The notes below the pieces were generated by a model that worked only from the letters and a program-made list of their open reading frames with translations, made no database searches and had not been told where the DNA came from. Positions 35,860 through 45,029 of a DNA stretch of 64,000 bases are shown piece by piece; position 1 is the stretch's first letter, and each line of letters starts with the position of its first letter. The DNA is from Betaproteobacteria bacterium (lineage in GTDB: Bacteria; Pseudomonadota; Gammaproteobacteria; Burkholderiales; SG8-39), in NCBI GenBank assembly GCA_016713125.1, contig JADJPT010000004.1, positions 62,001-126,000 on the forward strand, given 5' to 3'. The translations under genes were made by a program, and so were the position numbers.

Positions 35860-37259
35860 AGCACAAGGTTCGTCACATCCACTTCGTGGGCATCGGCGGT
35901 TCGGGCATGAGCGGCATTGCCGAAGTGCTGATCAACCTCGGCTACCAGGTCAGTGGTTCGGATCTGGCCGCCAATGCGGCGACGCGCAGACTGGAGTCGC
36001 TGGGCGCCAGACTGAACTACGCACATGCGGCGGAGAACGTCGCGGGCGCCGACGCGGTGGTGGTGTCGACCGCGGTGCGCGCCGACAATCCGGAGCTGAT
36101 CGCCGCGCGTTCGCGGCGAGTGCCGGTGGTGCCGCGCGCGCTGATGCTGGCCGAACTGATGCGCCTGAAGAGTGGCATCGCGATCGCCGGGACGCACGGC
36201 AAGACCACCACCACCAGCCTGATCGCCAGCGTGCTGGCCGAAGGTGGACTCGATCCAACCTTTGTGATCGGCGGGCGCCTGAACAGCGCTGCCTCGAATG
36301 CGCGCCTGGGCGCCGGCGATTTCATCGTCGCCGAGGCCGACGAGTCCGACGCCTCCTTCCTTCACCTGCAGCCGGTGATGGCCGTGGTGACCAACATCGA
36401 CGCCGATCACATGGATACCTACCAGCACGACTTCGCGCGCTTGAAGCAGGCCTTCGTCCAGTTTCTGCAGAACCTGCCCTTCTACGGTAGCGCGGTGCTG
36501 TGCGTTGACGATGCCAACGTGCGCGAGATCCAGCCCTTCGTGTCGAAACCGGTGGTGACCTACGGCATGCGAGAGGATGCAATGGTGCGCGCCGTGGACA
36601 TCGAGCATGCCGCCGGCACGATGCGCTTTCGCGTGCAACGCGAGAAGGCAACGCCGCTGGCGGTGACGCTGAACCTGCCGGGCATGCATAACGTGCAGAA
36701 CGCGCTGGCGGCGATTGCGGTCGCGACCGAAGTCGGCGTGAGTGATGCGGCGATCCAGAAGGCGTTATCAGAATTCCGCGGCGTCGGACGCCGCTTCCAG
36801 CGTTGCGGTGAAGTGCCGCTGCGCGGCGAGGACGGCGCTGCTGCCGGCAGCTTCACGCTGGTCGACGACTACGGCCACCACCCGGCCGAGATGGCCGCGA
36901 CGCTGGCGGCGGCGCGCGGCGCGTTTCCGGATCGGCGCATCGTGCTGGCCTTCCAGCCGCACCGCTACACGCGCACCCGCGACCTGTTCGAGGATTTCGT
37001 GAAGGTCCTGTCGACCGTCGACGTTCTGCTGCTGGCCGAGGTGTATCCGGCCGGAGAGGCGCCCATCGTCGCCGCCGACGGTCGCTCGCTGGCACGCGCG
37101 GTGCGCGTGGCCGGGCAGGTCGAGCCGCTGTTCGTCGAGGAGATCGCCCAGATGCCCGAGGCGATCCGTCGCGCGGCGCGCGACGGGGACGTGGTGGTCA
37201 CCATGGGTGCCGGGTCCATAGGCGGCGTGCCGTCGCAGTTTGCCGCGGGAGACGCGTGA
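35856..37259 (+). CDS. murC: UDP-MurNAc:L-Ala ligase MurC
   Basis: Ligase of 467 residues adding the first amino acid to UDP-MurNAc. Motifs: HIHFVGIGGSGMSGIAEVL, the ATP site IAGTHGKTTTTSLIA, EADESDASFLHL, HNVQNALAAIAVA, and DDYGHHPAEMAATL. The frame is clean and complete. Overlaps are ATGA with murG upstream. murB begins immediately downstream. Confidence 0.96.
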   Translation: MKHKVRHIHFVGIGGSGMSGIAEVLINLGYQVSGSDLAANAATRRLESLGARLNYAHAAENVAGADAVVVSTAVRADNPELIAARSRRVPVVPRALMLAELMRLKSGIAIAGTHGKTTTTSLIASVLAEGGLDPTFVIGGRLNSAASNARLGAGDFIVAEADESDASFLHLQPVMAVVTNIDADHMDTYQHDFARLKQAFVQFLQNLPFYGSAVLCVDDANVREIQPFVSKPVVTYGMREDAMVRAVDIEHAAGTMRFRVQREKATPLAVTLNLPGMHNVQNALAAIAVATEVGVSDAAIQKALSEFRGVGRRFQRCGEVPLRGEDGAAAGSFTLVDDYGHHPAEMAATLAAARGAFPDRRIVLAFQPHRYTRTRDLFEDFVKVLSTVDVLLLAEVYPAGEAPIVAADGRSLARAVRVAGQVEPLFVEEIAQMPEAIRRAARDGDVVVTMGAGSIGGVPSQFAAGDA

Positions 37260-37264
37260 GGCGC

Positions 37265-38100
37265 ATGGACATGTCCGAACACACGCATCTGTCCCAAGTA
37301 CACGGCCTGCGCGGTGAACTGCGGGAAAGCGAGCCCATGGCCAGGCACCTGAGCTGGCGCGCGGGCGGCGCGGCGCGTCGCGCCTACCTGCCCGCCGACC
37401 TCGACGACCTCGCGCTGTTCCTACGCGAACTGCCGGCCGACGAGCCGGTGTGCTTCATTGGACTGGGCAGCAATACCCTGGTGCGCGATGGCGGCTATGC
37501 CGGCACGGTGGTGTTGATGCACGCGCCGGCCAGACGCCCGATTCTGTCGGAATTCCCGGCAGCATCGGCGGTGCCCTGGCGATGAACGCCGGCTGCTACG
37601 GCAGCGAGACCTGGGACGTGGTCGAGCGGGTGCACACCGTGGACCGCCGGGGCGAACAGCGCTGGCGCAGACCGGAAGAGTTCGAGATCGGCTATCGCCA
37701 TTGCGTGCTGAAAGGCGGGCGCATCGGCGAGGACGAATGGTTTACCGGTGCCGAGTTTCGCCTCGCCGCGGGCGATGCGGAGGCCTCGCGGGCGAAGATC
37801 AAGGAGTTGCTTGCCAGGCGGGTCGCCAGCCAGCCGCTGTCGCTGCCCAATGCCGGCAGCGTGTTCCGCAACCCGCCGGGTGACCACGCTGCGCGACTGA
37901 TCGAGTCCTGCGGATTGAAAGGGCTCGAGCGGGGCGGCGCGCGGGTGTCCGAGAAGCACGCCAATTTCATCGTCAACCCGCGCGGCGCGGCGTGCGCGGC
38001 CGACATCGAATGGCTGATCGGCGAGGTGCGCGCCGCCGTCAGCGCCAGACGCGGGATCGACCTGCATCCCGAGGTGCGCATCATCGGGGAGGCGCAATGA
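37265..38100 (+). CDS. murB: UDP-N-acetylenolpyruvoylglucosamine reductase MurB (internal deletion and frame break)
   Basis: FAD enzyme reducing UDP-GlcNAc-enolpyruvate to UDP-MurNAc. The start (LSWRAGGAARRAYLPADLDD; GLGSNTLVRDGGYAGTVVLM) and the end (GIPGSIGGALAMNAGCYGSE; NAGSVFRNPPGDHAARLIES; VSEKHANFIVNP) are good type II MurB sequence but in different frames. Between VVLMHA and GIPGS only about 12 codons remain where the family has roughly 45-50. So about 100-120 nt of the FAD-binding region are missing around 37520-37560, a length not divisible by 3. A GTG at 37256, overlapping the murC stop, is an alternative start. As written the enzyme would be dead; a collapse in assembly is likely. 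Confidence 0.88.
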
Positions 38101-39044
38101 GCGGCAAGTCGGGACGCAGTTTCGGCAAGGTCGCCGTGCTGTTCGGCGGCAAATCTGCCGAGCGCCCGGTCTCACTGAAGAGCGGCGCGATGGTGCTGGC
38201 CGCGCTGCGCGCCTGCGGGGTCGATGCGCATCGCTTCGATCCGGCCGAGCGCGGCCTCGAGGATCTCATTGCCGAACGCTTCGACCGTGCCTTCATCGCC
38301 CTGCACGGGCGCTTCGGCGAGGACGGCACCCTGCAGGGGGCGCTCGACTGGCTGGGCGTGCCGTACACGGGCAGCGGTGTGCTCGCCTCCGCCCTGGCGA
38401 TGGACAAGCTCAGGACCAAGCAGCTGTGGGGGGCCAATGGCATACCGACCCCGCCGTTCGAGCTGTTGGGCCGCGACACGGACTTTGCGGCGGTCGCGGC
38501 GCGCCTGGGCGTGCCGATGATGGTCAAGCCGGCCAGCGAGGGGTCCTCGATAGGCATGAGCAAGGTGCGAGCGGCGGGTGACCTCGAAGAGGCCTACGCG
38601 AACGCCGTCAACTACGACCGCGTGGTGATCGCCGAGAAGTTCGTCGACGGCATCGAACTTACCGCCGGAATCCTCGCCGGCCAGGCGCTGCCGCTGATCC
38701 GGCTGGAGACGCCGCGCGACTTCTACGACTACGAGGCGAAGTACGTGCGTGACGACACGCGCTACATCCTTCCGTGCGGCCTGCCGGAGCACAAGGAGTG
38801 CGAGTTGCAGCAGCTTTGTCTGCGCGCCTTCGAGGCGATCGGCTGCCGGGGATGGGGCCGCGTCGACCTGATGCTTGACGGTGCGGGCAACCCGTACCTG
38901 CTCGAAGTCAACACTGCACCGGGCATGACCGACCACTCGCTGGTGCCGATGGCCGCACGTGCCGCGGGGCTTTCCTACGAGCAGCTGTGCCTGCGCATCC
39001 TGGAGGGTGCTGAGGGTGCCGAAGGAGATGCGGGTGTGGAATAA
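38097..39044 (+). CDS. ddl: D-alanine--D-alanine ligase
   Basis: ATP-grasp ligase of 315 residues making D-Ala-D-Ala for MurF. VAVLFGGKSAERPVSLKSG retains the first, conserved Glu (SAE) although the following family Glu is Pro. ALHGRFGEDGTLQGALDW, KPASEGSSIGMSKV (ATP loop), and the metal-binding RVDLMLDGAGNPYLLEVNTA then PGMTDHSLVPMAA are intact. ATG 38097 overlaps the murB stop. Its 3' end overlaps ftsQ by 11 nt. Confidence 0.95.
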   Translation: MSGKSGRSFGKVAVLFGGKSAERPVSLKSGAMVLAALRACGVDAHRFDPAERGLEDLIAERFDRAFIALHGRFGEDGTLQGALDWLGVPYTGSGVLASALAMDKLRTKQLWGANGIPTPPFELLGRDTDFAAVAARLGVPMMVKPASEGSSIGMSKVRAAGDLEEAYANAVNYDRVVIAEKFVDGIELTAGILAGQALPLIRLETPRDFYDYEAKYVRDDTRYILPCGLPEHKECELQQLCLRAFEAIGCRGWGRVDLMLDGAGNPYLLEVNTAPGMTDHSLVPMAARAAGLSYEQLCLRILEGAEGAEGDAGVE

Positions 39045-39774
39045 CCCCAGGCTGCTGAACGCGGCAGCCAGCGCACTCGGTCTGCTGGCCTGTGCGCTGT
39101 TCGCCTACGCGGCGATGCGCGCGTTGCTGGATTCGCCGTTGTTCCCGGTGCGCGAGATCACGGTGCAGGGCGAACTGGCACGCACCACGCGCAGCGAACT
39201 GGAAGCCGCGACGCGCGGGCGCGTTTCCGGAAACTTCTTTGCCGCCGATCTGGCGCAGTTGCGCAGCGGACTGGAACAGCTGCCCTGGGTGCGACGCGTG
39301 GATGTGCGGCGCGCCTGGCCTGACCGGCTGGAGGTGCGCCTCGAGGAACACCAGGCGATGGCGCGCTGGGGCGATGCGGGGCTGGTCAATGTCCACGGCG
39401 AACGGTTTGCAGGCCAGTCCGAGGATGCGCTGCCGATGTTCGCCGGCCCGGCCGGCACCGAAGGCGAGGTGGCGCGGCGCTACCGCCGTTTCGTCGAACT
39501 GCTGGCGCCTCTGGGAAGCGGGCTGGATCGCGTGATCCTCACGCCGCGCTACGCATGGCAGTTGCGGCTGGACAGCGGACTAAACATAGAACTGGGACGC
39601 GATCTCGCGAACGACCCGGCGGAAGCCCGGCTCGCGCGCTTCGTCGCCGTGTATCCGGGCACGTTGGGGCGCATCGCGCGCCGCCACGAGTACGTCGATC
39701 TGCGCTACACGAACGGCTTCGCCCTGCGCGTGCCGGATCTGGAGCGGCTGAGTGGCGCGAAGGCAAAGGGTTAA
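39034..39774 (+). CDS. ftsQ: Cell division protein FtsQ
   Basis: Bitopic divisome protein of 246 residues: a membrane helix (about 10-29), a POTRA domain (FPVREITVQGELARTTRSEL) and a beta domain (LPWVRRVDVRRAWPDRLEVR). The start GTG 39034 is preferred over ATG 39028. AAGGAG lies 6 nt before the GTG but directly touches the ATG, and betaproteobacterial FtsQ proteins begin MWxN as here. It recruits FtsLB and FtsWI. ftsA follows after 13 nt. Confidence 0.93.
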   Translation: MWNNPRLLNAAASALGLLACALFAYAAMRALLDSPLFPVREITVQGELARTTRSELEAATRGRVSGNFFAADLAQLRSGLEQLPWVRRVDVRRAWPDRLEVRLEEHQAMARWGDAGLVNVHGERFAGQSEDALPMFAGPAGTEGEVARRYRRFVELLAPLGSGLDRVILTPRYAWQLRLDSGLNIELGRDLANDPAEARLARFVAVYPGTLGRIARRHEYVDLRYTNGFALRVPDLERLSGAKAKG

Positions 39775-39787
39775 GGGGAACCGGGGA

Positions 39788-41017
39788 ATGGCCAAGGAAA
39801 GCAAGAACCTGATTGTCGGACTGGACATCGGCACCTCCAAGGTGGTGGCGCTGGTTGCTGAGGTAATGCCCGACGGCCAGCTCGAGGTGCTCGGCATGGG
39901 CAGCCACGAGTCCAAGGGCCTGAAGAAGGGCGTGGTGGTGAACATCGAGTCGACCGTGAGTGCGATTCAGCGCGCGCTGGAGGAGGCGGAGCTGATGGCC
40001 GACTGCAAGATTTCCGCGGTCTTCACCGGGATCGCGGGCAGCCACATCAAGAGCTTCAACTCGACCGGCATGGTGGCGATCAAGGACAAGGAAGTCACCG
40101 CGCTGGACGTGGATCGCGTGATCGAGACTGCGAAGGCGGTCAACATTCCGACCGACCAGCAGATCCTGCACGTGCTGCGCCAGGAGTTCATCATCGACGG
40201 ACAGGAGGACGTGCGCGAGCCGATCGGCATGTCCGGGGTGCGGCTCGAGGTCAAAGTGCACATCGTGACCGGTGCCGTGTCGGCGGCACAGAACATCGTC
40301 AAGTGCGTGCGGCGCTGCGGACTGGACGTCAACGACCTGATCCTGCAACCCCTGGCGTCATCGCGCGCAGTGCTTTCCGAAGACGAGAAGGATCTCGGCG
40401 TCTGCCTGATCGACATCGGCGGCGGCACCACCGACATCGCCGTGTGGACCCAGGGCGCCATTCGCCACACAGCGGTCATACCGATCGCCGGCGACCAGAT
40501 CACCAACGACATTGCGATGGCGCTGCGCACGCCCACCCCCGAGGCCGAGACCATCAAGATCCGCCACGGGGTGGCGCTGCGTCAGCTCGCCGATGCCGGC
40601 GAGATGGTCGAGGTGCCGGGCATCGGCGACCGCCCCCCGCGCATGATGTCCAGGCAGACCCTGGCCGAAGTCATCGAACCGCGCGTCGAGGAGATGTTCC
40701 AGATGGTGCAGAAGGTGCTGCGCGAATCCGGCTTCGAGGAACTGCTGTCCTCGGGGATCGTGCTGACCGGCGGATCTTCGATCATGCAGGGCATGGTCGA
40801 ACTCGGCGAAGAGATATTCCACATGCCGGTGCGCATCGGCATGCCCAAGTACGGCGGCGGGCTGGCCGAGGTGGTGCGCAACCCGCGCTACGCGACGGCG
40901 ATGGGCCTGCTGCAGGAGGGCGCGACCCAGCTTCAGCACGGTCAGATCATGCGCCAGACGGGCTCGTTCAAGGCGGTACTCGCGCGCATGCGCGAATGGT
41001 TCCAGAGGAATTTTTGA
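39788..41017 (+). CDS. ftsA: Cell division protein FtsA
   Basis: Actin-like ATPase of 409 residues tethering the Z-ring to the membrane. Phosphate-binding loops IVGLDIGTSKVVALVAEV and CLIDIGGGTTDIAVW, adenosine motif IVLTGGSSIMQGM, the 1C domain (SAIQRALEEAELMADCKIS) and the C-terminal amphipathic helix (FKAVLARMREWFQRNF), which serves as membrane anchor. ATG 39788 follows AAGGGGAACCGGGGA. ftsZ starts 57 nt after its stop. Confidence 0.96.
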   Translation: MAKESKNLIVGLDIGTSKVVALVAEVMPDGQLEVLGMGSHESKGLKKGVVVNIESTVSAIQRALEEAELMADCKISAVFTGIAGSHIKSFNSTGMVAIKDKEVTALDVDRVIETAKAVNIPTDQQILHVLRQEFIIDGQEDVREPIGMSGVRLEVKVHIVTGAVSAAQNIVKCVRRCGLDVNDLILQPLASSRAVLSEDEKDLGVCLIDIGGGTTDIAVWTQGAIRHTAVIPIAGDQITNDIAMALRTPTPEAETIKIRHGVALRQLADAGEMVEVPGIGDRPPRMMSRQTLAEVIEPRVEEMFQMVQKVLRESGFEELLSSGIVLTGGSSIMQGMVELGEEIFHMPVRIGMPKYGGGLAEVVRNPRYATAMGLLQEGATQLQHGQIMRQTGSFKAVLARMREWFQRNF

Positions 41018-41074
41018 TGTGCATGATCGATTCAACGATGCAGCAGGCAACTCAACCGGCAAGGAGATAAAAAC

Positions 41075-42241
41075 ATGTTCGAAATCGTAGACAGCCAGGC
41101 TTCCGGGCCAGTGATCAAGGTAGTGGGCGTGGGCGGCGCGGGCGGCAACGCGGTCAACCACATGATAGGCAAGGGGGTGGAGGGCGTGGAGTTCATCGCC
41201 GTCAACACCGACGCGCAGGTGCTGGCGCGCAATCTCGCACAGAACCAGATCCAGATCAGCGAGTCCGGGCTGGGCGCTGGCGCGCGACCCGAGCATGCGC
41301 GCGAGGTGGCGATGGAGGAGCGCGAGCGGATCCGCGAATCGCTCGAAGGCGCGCACATGGTGTTCATCACCGCGGGCATGGGCGGCGGCACCGGTACCGG
41401 TGCGGCACCCGTGGTGGCGCAAGTGGCGCGGGAAATGGGCGTGCTTACGGTGGCGGTGGTCACCAAGCCGTTTTCCTTCGAGGGCACCAAGCGATCGCGC
41501 CTGGCGGAATCGGGCATCGAGGAACTGGGCCTGAACGTCGACTCCCTGATCGTCGTCCTGAACGACAAACTCGAGGAGGTGCTGGGCGAGGACGTGACCA
41601 TGGACGAGGCGTTCCGTGCGGCGGACGACGTGCTCAACAACGCCGTGGCCGGCATCGCCGACATCATCAACCGCCAGGGCCTGATCAACGTCGATTTCCA
41701 GGACGTGCGCACGGTGATGTCCGAGCAGGGCATGGCGATGATGGGCTCGGCACAAATGTCGGGCGTGGATCGCGCCCGCATCGCCGCCGAGCAGGCGATC
41801 GCCAGCCCGCTCCTGGAGGGCGTGAATCTGGCGGGCGCGCGCGGCGTGCTGGTGAACATCACTGCCACCCGATCCACGCTCAAGCAGAGCGAGGTCAAGG
41901 CCGTGATGAACACCGTGCGCAGCTTCGCCGCGGACGACGCGACCATCATCTTCGGCGCGGTCTACGACGAGGACATCGGCGACACGCTGCGCGTGACCGT
42001 GGTGGCGACCGGACTGGGCTCGCCTGCGGCCGCGCGGCAGCCCAAGCCGCAACTGGTGATTGCCCAGAAGACGGGCACTGACAACCAGCCGGTCATGATG
42101 GGCGGTGCCGGGGCGGACTTTCCGTCCCTGGAGGTGCCTGCGGTGATCCGCCGCAATCGCGCTTCGCAGGTCGAGGCACTGCAGCAAAGTGGCGTCGACA
42201 AGTACGACATCCCGGCCTTCCTGCGCAAACAGGCCGATTGA
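41075..42241 (+). CDS. ftsZ: Cell division GTPase FtsZ
   Basis: Tubulin-like GTPase of 388 residues forming the Z-ring. GTP-binding G-box GMGGGTGTGAAPVVAQ, N-terminal VVGVGGAGGNAVNHMI, and the T7-loop region NVDFQDVRTVMSE are present. The C-terminal core peptide is YDIPAFLRKQAD, the site for FtsA and ZapD-type partners, after a short flexible linker. A strong ribosome site (AAGGAG) lies 9 nt before the ATG. It ends the dcw run proper; lpxC has its own probable promoter downstream. Confidence 0.97.
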   Translation: MFEIVDSQASGPVIKVVGVGGAGGNAVNHMIGKGVEGVEFIAVNTDAQVLARNLAQNQIQISESGLGAGARPEHAREVAMEERERIRESLEGAHMVFITAGMGGGTGTGAAPVVAQVAREMGVLTVAVVTKPFSFEGTKRSRLAESGIEELGLNVDSLIVVLNDKLEEVLGEDVTMDEAFRAADDVLNNAVAGIADIINRQGLINVDFQDVRTVMSEQGMAMMGSAQMSGVDRARIAAEQAIASPLLEGVNLAGARGVLVNITATRSTLKQSEVKAVMNTVRSFAADDATIIFGAVYDEDIGDTLRVTVVATGLGSPAAARQPKPQLVIAQKTGTDNQPVMMGGAGADFPSLEVPAVIRRNRASQVEALQQSGVDKYDIPAFLRKQAD

Positions 42242-42303
42242 GCGCAGGCACAGCGGTATCGCCGATCTCCGACCCTTGCCGGCGGCGACTCGGGATATCG
42301 CTG

Positions 42304-42343
42304 TGCTGCATCGCAGCATCGACGGGTTCATGCTACACTTTCC
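42304..42343 (+). promoter_or_regulatory. Hairpin and probable lpxC promoter
   Basis: A small hairpin TGCTGC-ATC-GCAGCA (42304-42318) follows ftsZ without a T-run. Just after it, TGC-TACACT (42331-42339) is an extended -10-like element, 40 nt before lpxC. The 10-mer TACACTTTCC (42334-42343) is repeated exactly upstream of secA. I see no good -35. Confidence 0.5.
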
Positions 42344-42373
42344 GCTTAAACAGATACTTACCAGTCATCTCAC

Positions 42374-43288
42374 ATGCTTCGCCAACGCACCCTGAAGACG
42401 CTCACGCAGGCGACCGGCGTCGGCTTGCACACCGGCCGCAAGGTCCGCATGGTGCTGCGACCGGCGCAACCGGACACCGGCATCGTTTTCCGGCGCCTTG
42501 ACCTCGAGCCTCCTGTGGATATCCGCGCGCATGCCGATCAGGTCGGCGAGACGCGCCTGTCCTCCTGTCTGGTCAAGGGCGAAGCCAAGGTCTACACCGT
42601 CGAGCACCTGATGTCGGCGCTGGCCGGCCTGGGCGTGGACAATGCCTACGTTGATCTCGATGGTCCGGAAGTCCCCATCATGGACGGCAGCGCGGCCCCC
42701 TTCGCGTTCCTGATCCAGGCCGCTGGCCTGGAGGAGCAGGCTGCGCCCAAGCGTTTTGCGCGAGTCAAGCGCCGCGTCGAGGTCAAGGATGGCGACAAAT
42801 GGGCGCGACTCGACCCGTATGACGGGTTCAGTCTTGCATTTTCAATCATCTTCAATCATCCGGTGATCGACGGCACCAACCAGTCGGTGACTGTGGATTT
42901 CGGCCAGACCTCCTACCTGAAGGAGATCGCCCGGGCCCGCACCTTCGGATTCATGCACGACATCGAGAATCTGCGCGAAAGCGGCCTGGCGCTTGGCGGC
43001 GGGTTGGACAATGCGGTCGTGCTCGATGAATACCGGGTACTGAACAGCGAAGGCTTGCGATTCGGCGACGAGTTCATACGCCACAAGGTGCTGGATGCGA
43101 TCGGTGACCTGTATCTGATCGGCCATCCGCTTCTGGCGGCTTTCAGCGCCCACAAATCCGGACACGCACTGAACAACCGCCTGCTGCGCGAACTTATTGC
43201 ACAGCCCGACGCCTGGGAAGTGGTGAGTTTCGAACGCCCGGAAGAAACGCCCGCCGGGGTTGTCAGCCTGGTCAGGCAACTGACCTGA
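42374..43288 (+). CDS. lpxC: UDP-3-O-acyl-GlcNAc deacetylase LpxC
   Basis: Zinc enzyme of 304 residues, the committed step of lipid A synthesis. Zinc ligands H78 (TVEHLMSAL), H237 and D241 (RHKVLDAIGD) are in place, as are the catalytic-region H264 (HKSGHALNN) and E77. N-terminal TQATGVGLHTG and PIMDGSAAPF are typical. It confirms a Gram-negative envelope with lipopolysaccharide. ATG 42374. Confidence 0.97.
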   Translation: MLRQRTLKTLTQATGVGLHTGRKVRMVLRPAQPDTGIVFRRLDLEPPVDIRAHADQVGETRLSSCLVKGEAKVYTVEHLMSALAGLGVDNAYVDLDGPEVPIMDGSAAPFAFLIQAAGLEEQAAPKRFARVKRRVEVKDGDKWARLDPYDGFSLAFSIIFNHPVIDGTNQSVTVDFGQTSYLKEIARARTFGFMHDIENLRESGLALGGGLDNAVVLDEYRVLNSEGLRFGDEFIRHKVLDAIGDLYLIGHPLLAAFSAHKSGHALNNRLLRELIAQPDAWEVVSFERPEETPAGVVSLVRQLT

Positions 43289-43322
43289 GGCGGCGGCCGG
43301 TGACCGGCGCCCAGGACCTCGG

Positions 43323-43508
43323 ATGCTGATTGTTCGTCTGCTGGTTCTGCTGACCGTGGCCGCGATTGGTGCATCCGTGTTGATCTGGGCCTTCACCGGC
43401 AACCGGCGTTACCTGCGTATCGCGTGGCGCCTTTTTCAGGTCTGCCTGGCCGCCGCACTGGTTATTCTCGGTTTGGTGTTTTTCGAGCGCTTGCTGGTTC
43501 TGGTGTAG
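43323..43508 (+). CDS. Small hydrophobic protein of unknown function
   Basis: 61 residues with two predicted membrane helices (about 4-26 and 38-60) joined by a basic loop NRRYLRIAWRL. Its place between lpxC and a DUF721 gene suggests a small membrane protein conserved in related genomes, but I cannot name a function. Its last 47 nt overlap the 3' end of the convergent DUF721 gene. Confidence 0.7.
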   Translation: MLIVRLLVLLTVAAIGASVLIWAFTGNRRYLRIAWRLFQVCLAAALVILGLVFFERLLVLV

Positions 43509-43938
43509 CCTCGTGCCGATCTAGTAGTATTTTCAAGGCCTTACGGAAAGGCGAGTCCTCCAGTCGGGCATGCAGGCCGTGCAGTTCGCGCAGCCCGCCG
43601 GCCGTCAAGGCCGGAGGAGGCTGGGTCTGCGCATCCCCCGCCTGGCCGGGGTTTGGTTGCACCCTCACGGAAACTGAATTAACCTTCGCCCCCTGTTTTG
43701 ACAGATATTCGCTGAGGCTGTCGCCCAGAAGTTTCAGCTTGGCCGCCGCCGGTCCATTGGCGGCTAGAATGACCAGCGTGCCCTCCTTGTAGTTAGCGAC
43801 CCGCGCAAGACGGGCCAGCTCGGGGGGCCAAAAAGCACTGCAAAGCTTTGAAAGCGCGTCGATTTCACGCGCTTTTGCGATTACAGGCTGGAAACCGCCC
43901 TCGGCCGACAGGTAACGGTCGAGTTTCAGGGCTGGCAT
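43462..43938 (-). CDS. DUF721 (DciA-like) protein
   Basis: 158 residues. The N-terminal part matches the DUF721 pattern: ALSKLCSAFWPPELARLARVANYKEGTLVILAANGPAAAKL, here split into features such as a helix, GTLVILA and a following helix, and VRVQP near residue 93. The C-terminal third is Pro/Ala/Glu-rich and probably flexible. DUF721 members include DciA, which helps load the replicative helicase, but short forms near secA are not well characterised. It is divergent from the M23 peptidase gene across 27 nt. Confidence 0.8.
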   Translation of the reverse strand: MPALKLDRYLSAEGGFQPVIAKAREIDALSKLCSAFWPPELARLARVANYKEGTLVILAANGPAAAKLKLLGDSLSEYLSKQGAKVNSVSVRVQPNPGQAGDAQTQPPPALTAGGLRELHGLHARLEDSPFRKALKILLDRHEATPEPASARKTPNRE

Positions 43939-43965
43939 GTGGATCCGTGTTCAGAGGAGTAGTGG

Positions 43966-44922
43966 GTGCATATTATTGTCATCTCTGACCGGCTGGCAAA
44001 GGCCAAAACGGTAACGCTGACGGTGCGGCACATCGTCCTTTCCGCAATGCTTGCCTTGCTGATGCTGACCGGCCTTACCGCCGGACTGTACTGGATCACC
44101 CTGCGCTTCGCTGCGGAGTTCAAGCTTCCGTTCCTGCAGCAACTGGTGGCCGCCACCCAGCAAACCGAATCCCAGCGCGCGCGCGAGTTCGTTCAGCAGA
44201 ACCTTAATGCCATGGCGGTGAAGCTGGGTGAGATGCAGGCCCAGTTGATGCGCCTGGATGCCTTGGGCGACAGGCTTTCCACCCTCACTGGCCTGCGTCC
44301 CCAGGAGTTCCGCTTCAACGAGGCGCCTGGCATGGGCGGGGCGCAAAGCGGCTCGCCCGCCCCTCAGAACCTCTCCATGCAGGACTTCACCAAGCGTCTG
44401 GACAGCCTGTCGCGCCAGATGGAGAACCGGACCGACATGCTCGGAGTACTCGAGGCGCAATTGTTCGAGCAGGCAGTCAAGAAAAAGCTGCTGCCGACCA
44501 TGCTGCCGGTGAACGCCAGCTTCAATGCCTCGAGCTTCGGCATGCGCATCGATCCGTTCAGCGGGCAGCACGCAATGCACGAAGGGATAGATTTCATTGC
44601 CGATACGGGCACGCCCATCGTCGCCGCGGCTGGTGGAGTCGTGGTCTTTGCCGGGTTTCATCCGCAGTACGGGAACATGATCGACATCGATCACGGCAAC
44701 GACCTGGTGACGCGATACGCCCACAGCTCCAAGCTGCTGGTCAATGAGGGCGACATGGTTCAGCGTGGTCGCAAGATCGCCGAAGTCGGTTCGACCGGGC
44801 GGTCGACCGGTCCGCACCTGCACTTCGAGGTGCGTTACCGCGGGAGCGCGCAGAATCCTTCGCGTTTCCTGTATGCCGGCACCGGACAGGAACAAAAGCC
44901 CAGCGCTCGCGCGGGCCGATAG
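43966..44922 (+). CDS. M23-family peptidase, membrane anchored
   Basis: 318 residues starting at GTG 43966, 6 nt after AGAGGAG. One N-terminal membrane helix (about 25-47), a coiled-coil-like region (about 60-165) and a C-terminal LytM/M23 domain: zinc-binding HEGIDFIADTGTPI (H and D), VTRYAHSSKLLVNEGD and HLHFEVRYRG. Ligands are present, so it could be an active peptidoglycan endopeptidase or an amidase activator. It is the gene before secA in many betaproteobacteria. Confidence 0.88.
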   Translation: MHIIVISDRLAKAKTVTLTVRHIVLSAMLALLMLTGLTAGLYWITLRFAAEFKLPFLQQLVAATQQTESQRAREFVQQNLNAMAVKLGEMQAQLMRLDALGDRLSTLTGLRPQEFRFNEAPGMGGAQSGSPAPQNLSMQDFTKRLDSLSRQMENRTDMLGVLEAQLFEQAVKKKLLPTMLPVNASFNASSFGMRIDPFSGQHAMHEGIDFIADTGTPIVAAAGGVVVFAGFHPQYGNMIDIDHGNDLVTRYAHSSKLLVNEGDMVQRGRKIAEVGSTGRSTGPHLHFEVRYRGSAQNPSRFLYAGTGQEQKPSARAGR

Positions 44923-44984
44923 CCGATCCCGTTACGCCGCCCCGGCGGACGCCGTGCTAAATCCTGATTTTGCGGAACGGCCCT

Positions 44985-44994
44985 TACACTTTCC
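44985..44994 (+). promoter_or_regulatory. Probable secA -10 element
   Basis: TACACTTTCC at 44985-44994, 45 nt before the secA ATG, repeats exactly the 10-mer upstream of lpxC. TACACT is a fair -10. No clear -35 was seen. Confidence 0.4.
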
Positions 44995-45029
44995 TATTCT
45001 GCGCAATCCGCAGCCTCACTCCGGCCCGC

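Noticed and set aside
42304..42318. Terminator after ftsZ
   Set aside because: A small hairpin exists, but it has no following T-run and a promoter-like element follows at once.
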